Part shown: one piece after another, positions 43,706-50,393 of the stretch
Numbering within the stretch: position 1 is the stretch's first letter
Layout of the letters: each line of letters starts with the position of its first letter
The notes under the pieces: generated by a model
Database searches by the model: none
Seen by the model: only the letters and a program-made list of their open reading frames with translations
What the model was told of the DNA's origin: nothing
Translations under genes and position numbers: made by a program
From: Microcoleus sp. bin48.metabat.b7b8b9.023
GTDB taxonomy: Bacteria; Cyanobacteriota; Cyanobacteriia; Cyanobacteriales; Microcoleaceae
Direction of reading: 5' to 3'
NCBI RefSeq assembly: GCF_013299185.1
Contig: NZ_JAAFKG010000056.1
Location: forward strand, 1 to 50,393
DNA length: 50,393 nt

Positions 43706-46700
43706 ATGAGCGATTTGATGCCGACAAATATAGAGGCAGAGGAAGCAATTTTGGGCGGGATTTTAATCGACCCCGAAGCTATTTCGCGAATTGCTGAAAT
43801 GTTGCGACCGGAGTTTTTTGCCATCACCGCTCATCAAGTCATTTATCGATCGGCATTAGGGCTATTTTTGCAAGGTCAACCGACGGATTTGATGACCGTA
43901 ACAACTTGGCTGACGGATCGCAACCAGTTAGAACAAGTCGGAGGATTAACTAAATTAGCACAATTAGTCGATCGCACAGTTTCAGCAGTCAACATCGACC
44001 AATATGCTGCCCTAGTCGAAGACAAATATCAGCGCCGCCGATTGATCGAAGCGGGCAACAACATAGTACAATTAGGTTACGAGACAGCAGCGCCGCTAGA
44101 AACAGTCTTAGACCGCGCCGAACAAGAAGTTTTTGGCATCACTCAAGACCGCCCGCAACAAGATTTAGTATCCATCGGCGAAACCCTAAACCAAACATTT
44201 CAAGACTTAGAAAATCGCAATGAAGGCCTCACGCTTCCCGGTATTCCGTGCGGTTTTTATGATTTAGATGCGATGACAGGAGGCTTTCAGCGATCGGATT
44301 TAATCATCGTTGCTGCCAGGCCGGCAATGGGCAAATGCGCCACGGATGAGGCTGCTATCGTACAAAGCGATGGAAGCCTTGTTACCATTAAAGAAATCTA
44401 TCAAAAACGTCAAGCAGAATTACTAACATTAGGAAAAGATTTGCAATTTCACCTAACTAGACCATCAGCTTTTATAGATGATGGAATTAAGCCTGTATTT
44501 CGGGTAACAACCAGACTGGGACGTTTTATAGAAACTACGATTACACACCCATTTTTAACAATTAAGGGTTGGCGACAGTTGGCGGAAATACAAGCAGGCG
44601 ATAAGATTGCTGTACCTCGCCGGATGAATGTTTTTGGTCGAGAAACCATCCGCGACTGTGAAGTTAAGTTATTAGCTTATCTAATTGGCGATGGGTGTTT
44701 GACACAGACTGCGCCACACTTCACCAATGGAAATACTGCTATACTGAAAGATTTTGCTGAAGCTGCTACTAGCTTCGGAGGTCTTAAGCTGCGATTCAAC
44801 GATCAAGGGAGACGCGCACCCGAATATCGCCTTATCAGCGATCGAGAAAGTTACACAGATAGTATAAAAAACTTTGGTTATAATTTACAAATAATCCTTC
44901 TCAAACGAGATTTCGATGCTAAAAAATTAGCGCGAGAATTGGAAATTAAACCGCGATTAGTCCGGTCTTGGATGGAAGGAATAGCATTTCCCAATCAAAA
45001 ATTATTTAGTGGCATTTGCAGAGTTTTAAGAGTAGAACCAGAACACCTAGCCGATGAGGGAATGGATGTTATTAATACAACTCATAAAAATCCCCTGACA
45101 CATTGGTTAGAAAAGTTAGGTCTGATGGGAAAAGATGCTCACCAAAAAACCGTACCGGATATAGTGTTTAGATTGCGGCGATCGCAAGTTGCCCTTTTCC
45201 TCAACCGCCTCTTTTCCACTGACGGCTGGGCTACCGTACTTACCAGCGGTCAATCTCAGCTAGGCTACTGTTCTGTCAGTGAAGGACTAGCCAGACACGT
45301 ACAGCATCTACTGCTGAGATTTGGCATCATTGCCGCCCTCAAAAAGCGTTTAGTCAAATACAAAAATACTCGCAACCCAGCTTGGTTTATTGATATTACT
45401 AATGCAAAATCTATCAAAATATTCATATCAGAAATTGGGATTTTTGGCAAAGAGGCAGCACTAGCTAAAGTAGAAGAAGCACTAGAAAATAAAATATCTC
45501 ACAATAATCGCGATTTAATTCCTGTCGAGGCTTGGGAATACCTAGCATTAGCCAAAGGCAACGAATCTTGGGTATCGCTAGCAAAACGTGCAGGTATCAA
45601 AGGTTATTCCAATATTCACGTTGGTAAACGTGCGCTGTCCAGGGAAAGATTTTTAGTTTTAGCAACTGCTTTAGATAATTTGTCGCTGAAACAACTAGCA
45701 AATAGCGAGGTCTACTGGGATGAAATAGTTTCGATCGAACCGATGGGAAACAAGCAAGTCTATGACTTAACTATCCCGGAGACGCACAATTTTGTGGCTA
45801 ACGATATCTGCGTTCACAATACGGCCTTTTGTACCAATATCGCCCATCATATCGCCGCTGGACAGCAAAAATTGCCGGTTGCCGTTTTTAGCTTGGAAAT
45901 GTCGAAAGAACAGCTAGTGCAGCGTATTCTATCCAGTGAAGCCAAAATAGAAAGTAATAGGTTGCGATCGGGCAGAATCAGTCAGAACGAATGGGAACCC
46001 ATCAGTACAGCCATTGGTAACTTATCAGAACTACCGCTGTTTATTGATGATACTCCTAATATTACCGTGATGGAGATTCGCTCCAAAGTCCGCCGCCTCC
46101 AAGCAGAACAAGGCGGAGCTCTCGGATTAATTTTGCTAGATTATCTACAATTAATGGAAGGTAGCAGCGACAACCGCGTGCAAGAATTATCTCGAATTAC
46201 CAGAAGTCTCAAAGGTTTAGCCCGCGAACTCAACGTGCCGATTATTGCTTTGTCTCAGTTGAGTCGAAGTGTGGAAGCGAGGACAAATAAGCGGCCGATG
46301 ATGTCAGACTTGAGAGAAAGTGGCTGCTTAACAGGTGATAGTTGCGTAATGCTAGCAGATACCGATGTACGCGTACCAATTCGTGAATTAGTAGGGAAAT
46401 CTGGCTTCACCATTTGGGCGCTAAATCAAGCCACCATGCAGTTAGAAAAAGCTGTTGTTACCAATGCCTTTGCTACAGGTGTGAAACCTGTTTTGCGACT
46501 GCAAACTCTTTCGGGACGGGCAATTAGAGCAACGGCTAATCATAAGTTCTTAACCATTCAGGGCTGGCGGCGATTGGACGAGTTGAAAATAGGCGATCGT
46601 ATTGCTTTACCTATGCAAGCACAGCTTGAAAACTTATATTGCGGCACAACCCTTTACCAACAAAACTTCCGTCGAGAAGGAGCAGGAAGATTAGCTACAA

Positions 46701-47044
46701 TTGTCAAATCTGATGAACTTGCCCTCTTATCTAAGAGCGATATTTACTGGGATGAAATTGCATTAATAGAAGTTGATGGCGAAGCGGAAGTTTACGATTT
46801 AACAGTGCCTGCACTGCATAATTTTGTCGCTAATGAAATCGTAGTCCATAATAGCATCGAGCAGGACGCGGATTTAGTAATTATGCTCTACCGAGATGAA
46901 TATTACAACCCGGATTCGCCCGATCGCGGAATTGCCGAAGTCATCATCACCAAACACAGAAACGGCCCCACAGGCATCATCAAACTAATATTTGACGCTC
47001 AATATACCTCGTTCCGCAATCTGGCATCTCCAAAGCGCTCTTAA
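43706..47044 (+). CDS. dnaB: Replicative DNA helicase DnaB containing two inteins
   Basis: Hexameric 5'-3' helicase that unwinds DNA ahead of the replisome and loads primase. The precursor is 1112 residues; removal of inteins at 211-705 and 874-1049 leaves 441, the standard DnaB size. The N-terminal domain (NIEAEEAILGGILIDPEA) and linker are intact. The P-loop AARPAMGK is cut before its Thr by intein 1, so the unspliced protein cannot bind ATP. Walker B (GLILLDYLQLM), the RxLK-like SRSLKGLARELNVPIIALSQLSR and the post-intein SIEQDADLVIMLYRDEYY with its KHRNGPTG finger remain. Splicing of both inteins is essential for replication. No Shine-Dalgarno is visible because a heptamer tract abuts the ATG. 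Confidence 0.97.
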   Translation: MSDLMPTNIEAEEAILGGILIDPEAISRIAEMLRPEFFAITAHQVIYRSALGLFLQGQPTDLMTVTTWLTDRNQLEQVGGLTKLAQLVDRTVSAVNIDQYAALVEDKYQRRRLIEAGNNIVQLGYETAAPLETVLDRAEQEVFGITQDRPQQDLVSIGETLNQTFQDLENRNEGLTLPGIPCGFYDLDAMTGGFQRSDLIIVAARPAMGKCATDEAAIVQSDGSLVTIKEIYQKRQAELLTLGKDLQFHLTRPSAFIDDGIKPVFRVTTRLGRFIETTITHPFLTIKGWRQLAEIQAGDKIAVPRRMNVFGRETIRDCEVKLLAYLIGDGCLTQTAPHFTNGNTAILKDFAEAATSFGGLKLRFNDQGRRAPEYRLISDRESYTDSIKNFGYNLQIILLKRDFDAKKLARELEIKPRLVRSWMEGIAFPNQKLFSGICRVLRVEPEHLADEGMDVINTTHKNPLTHWLEKLGLMGKDAHQKTVPDIVFRLRRSQVALFLNRLFSTDGWATVLTSGQSQLGYCSVSEGLARHVQHLLLRFGIIAALKKRLVKYKNTRNPAWFIDITNAKSIKIFISEIGIFGKEAALAKVEEALENKISHNNRDLIPVEAWEYLALAKGNESWVSLAKRAGIKGYSNIHVGKRALSRERFLVLATALDNLSLKQLANSEVYWDEIVSIEPMGNKQVYDLTIPETHNFVANDICVHNTAFCTNIAHHIAAGQQKLPVAVFSLEMSKEQLVQRILSSEAKIESNRLRSGRISQNEWEPISTAIGNLSELPLFIDDTPNITVMEIRSKVRRLQAEQGGALGLILLDYLQLMEGSSDNRVQELSRITRSLKGLARELNVPIIALSQLSRSVEARTNKRPMMSDLRESGCLTGDSCVMLADTDVRVPIRELVGKSGFTIWALNQATMQLEKAVVTNAFATGVKPVLRLQTLSGRAIRATANHKFLTIQGWRRLDELKIGDRIALPMQAQLENLYCGTTLYQQNFRREGAGRLATIVKSDELALLSKSDIYWDEIALIEVDGEAEVYDLTVPALHNFVANEIVVHNSIEQDADLVIMLYRDEYYNPDSPDRGIAEVIITKHRNGPTGIIKLIFDAQYTSFRNLASPKRS
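44336..45820 (+). other. Large intein 1 of DnaB with LAGLIDADG homing endonuclease (P-loop site)
   Basis: 495 residues. First residue Cys (CATDEAAIVQSDGSLVTIKE, block A), block B THPFLTIKGWRQL, block F VYDLTIPETHNFVAND, block G ICVHN followed by extein Thr. The endonuclease has both acidic motifs intact: LLAYLIGDGCL (near precursor residue 322) and FLNRLFSTDGWA (near 500). An inserted segment, KKLARELEIKPRLVRSWMEG, resembles a helix-turn-helix and may aid DNA recognition. It interrupts the P-loop between Lys and Thr. Confidence 0.95.
46325..46852 (+). other. Mini-intein 2 of DnaB (allelic to the Synechocystis DnaB intein)
   Basis: 176 residues with splicing blocks only: Cys1 (CLTGDSCVMLADTDVRVPI), IWALNQATMQLEKAVV, ATANHKFLTIQGWRRLDELK, SDIYWDEIALIEVDGEAEV and terminal NFVANEIVVHN before extein Ser. 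The site (RESG/SIEQDADLV) and many residues match the well-known Ssp DnaB intein, but the endonuclease domain is absent, leaving only a short linker (about 46631-46730). A naturally minimal intein. Confidence 0.95.
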
Positions 47045-47080
47045 GAAGGAAGAAGGAAGAAGGAAGAAGGAAGAAGGAAC
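47044..47080. repeat. Heptamer repeat (GAAGGAA)n
   Basis: About five units of GAAGGAA starting at the dnaB stop codon. Confidence 0.92.
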
Positions 47081-47158
47081 ACACAGCAAGCTTGAGCACG
47101 ATCCGTATTTTACGTTTAATTTAGGTCAATCTACTTAAATCAACCAGGATTTACGCAG

Positions 47159-47190
47159 AAACCCGGTTTCTCAAGACAAAAACCGGGTTT
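47159..47190. terminator. Hairpin between convergent dnaB and FKBP genes
   Basis: AAACCCGGTTT and AAACCGGGTTT form an 11-base perfect stem with a 10-base loop, between the ends of dnaB (plus) and the FKBP gene (minus). It can fold in transcripts of both strands; TTT at the arm ends gives weak U-tracts. This AACCCGGTTT hairpin is a common intergenic element in cyanobacteria. Confidence 0.6.
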
Positions 47191-47232
47191 ACAAACAGCT
47201 TAAAAGTTTTACGCTTAGTTAGGTTGAGCTAC

Positions 47233-47838
47233 CTAGCCAGCGATTTTCAATAATTCCACATCAAAAATCAGCGTAGCATTAGGAGGAATCACCCCGCCCG
47301 CACCGCGAGCACCGTAACCTAGTTCAGGGGGAATAATCAACTTGCGGCGTTCTCCAACTTTCATTGTACCGACACCTTCATCCCAACCCTTAATTACTTG
47401 ACCGACGCCAATTTTGAACTGAAAAGGAGAATTGCGATCGCGCGAACTATCAAATTTTGTGCCATCCTCCAAAGTGCCAGTATAGTGCACTACAACCGTC
47501 TGACCGGTTTTTGGAGTCGCCCCATTACCTTCTTTCAATTCAACATATTTCAGACCTGAACCTGTGGTGACAGTTTTCTCAGTATTTCCAGTTTTCTCAG
47601 TATTTCCAGTCATGTTATTGCCAGCGATAGTAGCTGGTTCTTTTGGTAAATTAGCATCAGCTACTAGCAAGCTATCTTCAGTGAAAGACTTCGCTGAGAG
47701 TATCTCAAGCGCAGCATCGGTTAAAGGATTATTCACTTCGGAGGCAACTGCTGTAGGTACATAGCCGCTCATTTGAGCGACTATCAAAAACACAAAGCAA
47801 ACCAGCATTATGCCCAAGCTGACCAGAATTCCTTGCAC
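47233..47838 (-). CDS. FKBP-type peptidyl-prolyl isomerase, membrane-anchored
   Basis: 201 residues from the GTG at 47838 ([21 protein letters not shown]). The start is fixed by AGGAGG seven bases upstream; the longer frame would place this site inside the coding region. Residues 4-22 form a signal/anchor segment, so the enzyme probably works in the periplasm or thylakoid lumen. A low-complexity linker with a [13 protein letters not shown] duplication follows. The FKBP domain occupies about 95-201: [61 protein letters not shown]. It catalyses proline cis-trans isomerisation in protein folding. Confidence 0.95.
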   Translation of the reverse strand: MQGILVSLGIMLVCFVFLIVAQMSGYVPTAVASEVNNPLTDAALEILSAKSFTEDSLLVADANLPKEPATIAGNNMTGNTEKTGNTEKTVTTGSGLKYVELKEGNGATPKTGQTVVVHYTGTLEDGTKFDSSRDRNSPFQFKIGVGQVIKGWDEGVGTMKVGERRKLIIPPELGYGARGAGGVIPPNATLIFDVELLKIAG

Positions 47839-48095
47839 AATTAATCCTCCTGACACTTTTAACCGCGATATCTCAGATATCTAAGACATCTAGTACAACA
47901 AGAACCACAAAATTTTATCTGAACTTTTCCGCCCAAAAACAGCGGGTGCCAGTTAATTTTAAAGGCAAAAGAAAGTATGAAGTCAGAATCTTTGTAATTC
48001 TACCTTCTGCTTTCTAAAGAAGTGCCCGATCGAGCCTTCTGCGTTCGGGTGACAATTTTATCACAAGTCCGAGCAGCGAGAGCACGCGATCGCAC

Positions 48096-48422
48096 TTAGC
48101 GCCAGTTACGGTTTTCTAGATCCCGCATCTGACGTTCGAGTCGATCGAGCCTGCCGCGCAACTCATCCATTTCCGACTGTCGGGGAACGCCCATATCTTG
48201 CAGCATATTCCGGAGTTGGCGCTGCAACTGCGTATCCCAATTTCCCTGCTCGGACTTGAGATGTTCAGTCACGTCATCGACAAAGGTTTTGGCTTGCTCG
48301 GGATTGATTTTGCCATCTTTGACCCATTGCTCGCTGGCTTCCTGCAATTTCTCCGCCACCAAGGAGGTAGTACCAATGCCCAGCATTACCAGTTGTTTGA
48401 GTAAGTTGCTATTGTTATCCAT
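48096..48422 (-). CDS. Phasin-like coiled-coil protein
   Basis: 108 residues: LLKQLVMLGIGTTSLVAEKLQEASEQWVKDGK, then a helical NPEQAKTFVDDVTEHLKSEQ region and a C-terminal coiled coil DELRGRLDRLERQMRDLENR. This layout (mildly hydrophobic helix plus coiled coil) is that of the PhaI/PhaF-type phasins and of small cyanobacterial proteins annotated as phasin or hypothetical. Polyhydroxyalkanoate binding is not shown; no pha genes are in the window. It is monocistronic, with 238 bases to the FKBP gene; that gap shows nothing recognisable apart from HIP1-like sites. Confidence 0.75.
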   Translation of the reverse strand: MDNNSNLLKQLVMLGIGTTSLVAEKLQEASEQWVKDGKINPEQAKTFVDDVTEHLKSEQGNWDTQLQRQLRNMLQDMGVPRQSEMDELRGRLDRLERQMRDLENRNWR

Positions 48423-48638
48423 AGATTTTTCCTACTGTTTGCCCCAAAATACCCGATCGGCTCAGGTCGCCTGCGGTCGCTGCGAAACCCTTTGTACAAT
48501 TTTAGTTACATCAGCACTGACCTACCTTTCTATTTTGGAGCATCCAGCAGCCTGCTGGCGAGTTTAACCCGCCCATGGGCGTTCGGAAAACCCGCTAAAA
48601 AGCCTCCCGACAAAATTACCCCATCACCCTGCTATCCA

Positions 48639-48995
48639 ATGCCTGAGTGTCCCCGCTGTCACCAACCTGTAGACTCCCAAGCGATCGCCTGCACCTACTG
48701 CAAAACCCCTCTCAAAGCTTTCGGTCATCCGGGTATCCCCCTCTATCGATCGCCATCGGCAGAATTTCTGTGCGCTACCTGTATTTACCACGAAGACGAC
48801 ACCTGCAACTACCCGCAGCGTCCCTTCGCCAAGGAATGCACGCTTTATCACGATCGAGCTGAGCCGCTGGTACCACAGACGAGCCGTTATATCAGTGGCG
48901 GCTGGCCCCAATCAATCAAAAATTGGTGTCAGCGAAATGTCATTTGGTTGGCTTTATTTGGTTTAATTATTATTAGCATTGCCCTGTCGATTTAA
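48639..48995 (+). CDS. Zinc-ribbon membrane protein
   Basis: 118 residues from the ATG at 48639 (MPECPRCHQPVDSQAIACTY). The longer frame to 48492 adds 49 unstructured residues with no homologous look. A zinc ribbon with CPRC and CTYC pairs is at residues 4-21. A second Cys-rich patch (FLCATCIYHEDDTCNYP to KECTLYHD) may bind a second metal. The C-terminus is one membrane span (VIWLALFGLIIISIAL), making it tail-anchored with the zinc domain in the cytosol. Function unknown; common in cyanobacteria. Confidence 0.8.
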   Translation: MPECPRCHQPVDSQAIACTYCKTPLKAFGHPGIPLYRSPSAEFLCATCIYHEDDTCNYPQRPFAKECTLYHDRAEPLVPQTSRYISGGWPQSIKNWCQRNVIWLALFGLIIISIALSI

Positions 48996-49071
48996 TCAAA
49001 TTATATCAAGCGTAGAATAGAGATATCTGCGTCGGTCGGGCTTGCTATGCGGTTCATTCTCTAAATTATCC

Positions 49072-50037
49072 ATGAGTTACGTATTCGGCATCGAGGGCGG
49101 CGGAACTAAAACTATCTGCGTCTTAATAGACGAAAACAGAGTTGTTTTGGGACGGGGGGAAGCAGGGCCGTCAAATTATCAAACGCAGGGAATCGAGACA
49201 GCCAAAAAATCTATTGAAGTGGCCATCGAACGAGCAGTTATGTCCGCTAAAATAGAGGCAAATAGCAATCTCAACATAGAAGCAATTTGTCTGGGACTAG
49301 CAGGCGTCGCGCGTCCAAAAGATATTGAAATAGTGCAATTTGTAGTGCAGAACTTGCAGTTGACAAAGACTTTACCAGTAACTCGATCGCTCTTGCCCAG
49401 AAATATTGTAATTTGCAGCGACTGCGCGATCGCACTTGTGGGCGGTACGGGCAATCCAGTCGGTATCGCGGTTATTGCTGGAACTGGTTCGATCGTTTTC
49501 GGCCAAAACCGTCAAGGGAAAACCAAACGAGTCGGCGGTTGGGGATATATTTTAGGCGATGAAGGTAGCGGATATGACATCGCTGTTGCCGGTTTGCAAG
49601 CTGCTTTGAAGTTCTGTGATGGACGCTCGGAGTTTACCGTGCTGGCGGAAAAATTTCAACAGCATTTACGCCTCAACAACCTAGAAGAATTGGTAGAAGT
49701 CATTTACCGGCGGGGTTGGGGAGTGACAGAAATTGCAGCTTTAGCCCCGATTGTCGATCGAGCAGCAGCAGAGGGCGATCGCGTCGCTGACGGCATTATT
49801 AGTCGTGCTGTGGCAGAATTAACATTTTCCACCGAAACAGCTATTTCAGCGCTGTTTAGCCCCACAGAGGAATTTGAAATTGTGACGATCGGAGGTGTGT
49901 GGGGTTCAGAAGCTAATTTCCGGGGTAGGTTTGAAAGTGCGATAAGTGCGATCGCCCCGAATGCTAAAGTAATTTCGCCCCGATCCGAACCAGCTTTCGG
50001 TGCAGCGTTGTTAGCATTAAACGCTCTCAAGAATTAA
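49072..50037 (+). CDS. BadF/BadG/BcrA-type ATPase, N-acetylglucosamine kinase-like
   Basis: 321 residues from the ATG at 49072 (MSYVFGIEGGGTKTICVLID), which aligns with the phosphate-1 motif; the upstream frame is not conserved-looking. ASKHA-fold kinase: GIEGGGTKT (family usually GVDGGGTKT; Glu replaces Asp), CSDCAIAL with AGTGSIVFGQ (phosphate-2), VGGWGYILGDEGSGYDIAVAGL (sugar-binding region) and VTIGGVWGS (adenosine). Probably phosphorylates an N-acetylated amino sugar for cell-wall recycling; substrate is by family only. It stands alone. Confidence 0.9.
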   Translation: MSYVFGIEGGGTKTICVLIDENRVVLGRGEAGPSNYQTQGIETAKKSIEVAIERAVMSAKIEANSNLNIEAICLGLAGVARPKDIEIVQFVVQNLQLTKTLPVTRSLLPRNIVICSDCAIALVGGTGNPVGIAVIAGTGSIVFGQNRQGKTKRVGGWGYILGDEGSGYDIAVAGLQAALKFCDGRSEFTVLAEKFQQHLRLNNLEELVEVIYRRGWGVTEIAALAPIVDRAAAEGDRVADGIISRAVAELTFSTETAISALFSPTEEFEIVTIGGVWGSEANFRGRFESAISAIAPNAKVISPRSEPAFGAALLALNALKN

Positions 50038-50333
50038 GCTCGTCCGGCGTTTCCTGCTAGGATTTCAGCTTAACTGCTAAAAGGACGATGAATCCCAATC
50101 TCTCCTTTATCTTCCTTATCTTCCCGATCGCCCCAGCCTTGCCAATTTTCGAGATTTTGCCAAAATTAAAAATTCTTGATTATCTACCTTATCTTCCCAA
50201 CTTGCAGAATTTCCACCTGCCATCATTAAAACATCAAATGAATCCGAAACGCGAAACAGATTTAGCAGTAAGCTGTTGTGCATTTAAAACGCATATTGGT
50301 ATAATATAACATAATGATATCCAGAAAAAGTCA

Positions 50334-50393
50334 ATGCCTGCTAAAAACTTTCTCAGTTCCGAGACAAAGGAAACTCTGCAACAAGCATTAAAA
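50334..50393 (+). CDS. IS630-family transposase, N-terminal fragment cut by window end
   Basis: Only 20 codons are visible: MPAKNFLSSETKETLQQALK. This matches, from memory, the conserved N-terminus of cyanobacterial IS630 transposases (MPAKNxLxxEQxxxLLxxLK). TATAATATAACA at 50299-50310 gives a good -10-like promoter element (TATAAT) just upstream. The gene continues beyond the window, so intactness is unknown. The preceding gap (50038-50333) has no supported gene. Confidence 0.6.
   Translation, partial: MPAKNFLSSETKETLQQALK

Noticed and set aside
43495..43748. Minus-strand frames of YWLLVIGYWLLV type between rplI and dnaB
   Set aside because: Translation of heptamer repeats; they look like membrane helices only because of the repeat composition.
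50088..50309. 73-residue plus-strand frame rich in Leu, Pro and Ile
   Set aside because: Low complexity, no recognisable motif, and it overlaps the probable promoter of the IS630 transposase.

Overview
The window is chromosomal DNA of a cyanobacterium, most likely a filamentous Oscillatoriales-type strain (Microcoleus/Oscillatoria-like). The evidence is ndhB, a DnaB carrying an intein allelic to the Synechocystis DnaB intein, very frequent HIP1 octamers (GCGATCGC), and gene families typical of cyanobacteria (Uma2, DUF4332, AarF/ABC1 kinases, multi-PAS hybrid kinases). Short tandem repeats, mostly of period 7, fill many intergenic gaps. The genus is inferred, not shown.

Layout. 1-674: remnant of an ISAs1-type transposase. 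795-8803: mostly minus-strand genes (membrane-anchored coiled-coil protein, nitroreductase, GntR regulator, GAF-PAS-adenylate cyclase, aminopeptidase P). 8903-9804: a DUF4332 protein and an Spx/ArsC-like protein on the plus strand. 9816-14820: minus strand, with a GNAT acetyltransferase overlapping a cyclic-peptide-type ABC exporter, a Uma2 nuclease-like protein, OsmC and ndhB with a clear terminator. 15101-19306: truncated methyltransferase, MerR-TipAS regulator, second Uma2, FetB-like permease and a DegT/StrS aminotransferase. 19440-19790: apparent TnpB-less IS200/IS605 remnant. 20145-22411: ABC1 kinase and a small membrane protein.

22608-35802 is one long minus-strand surface-glycan locus. 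In transcription order it holds galE, a GT11 fucosyltransferase, a GT-A enzyme, a methyltransferase, a GT4 enzyme, a lipid/glycan-type ABC exporter, a second GT4, a GT10 fucosyltransferase, and three tandem paralogues of a cyanobacterial GT-A-like family. The genes plausibly assemble and export a fucose/galactose-containing glycan. No GDP-fucose synthesis genes, polymerase or chain-length regulator lie in the window. The exporter ends in a segment resembling a histidine-kinase DHp domain with the phospho-accepting His replaced by Tyr.

36150-50393: a small conserved protein, glyoxalase II (with a substituted metal ligand), a 1692-residue hybrid histidine kinase with about ten PAS domains, rplI and dnaB (two inteins), an FKBP isomerase, a phasin-like protein, a zinc-ribbon membrane protein, a BadF/NagK-type kinase and the start of an IS630-type transposase cut by the window edge.

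Most notable: the two-intein DnaB (one intein splits the P-loop, the other is a natural mini-intein), the pseudo-DHp exporter, the TnpB-less IS605/omega-RNA-like relic, a two-copy palindromic MITE-like repeat, a second dispersed repeat next to a glycosyltransferase start codon, and the period-7 repeats that abut start and stop codons. No CRISPR array, tRNA or rRNA was seen.
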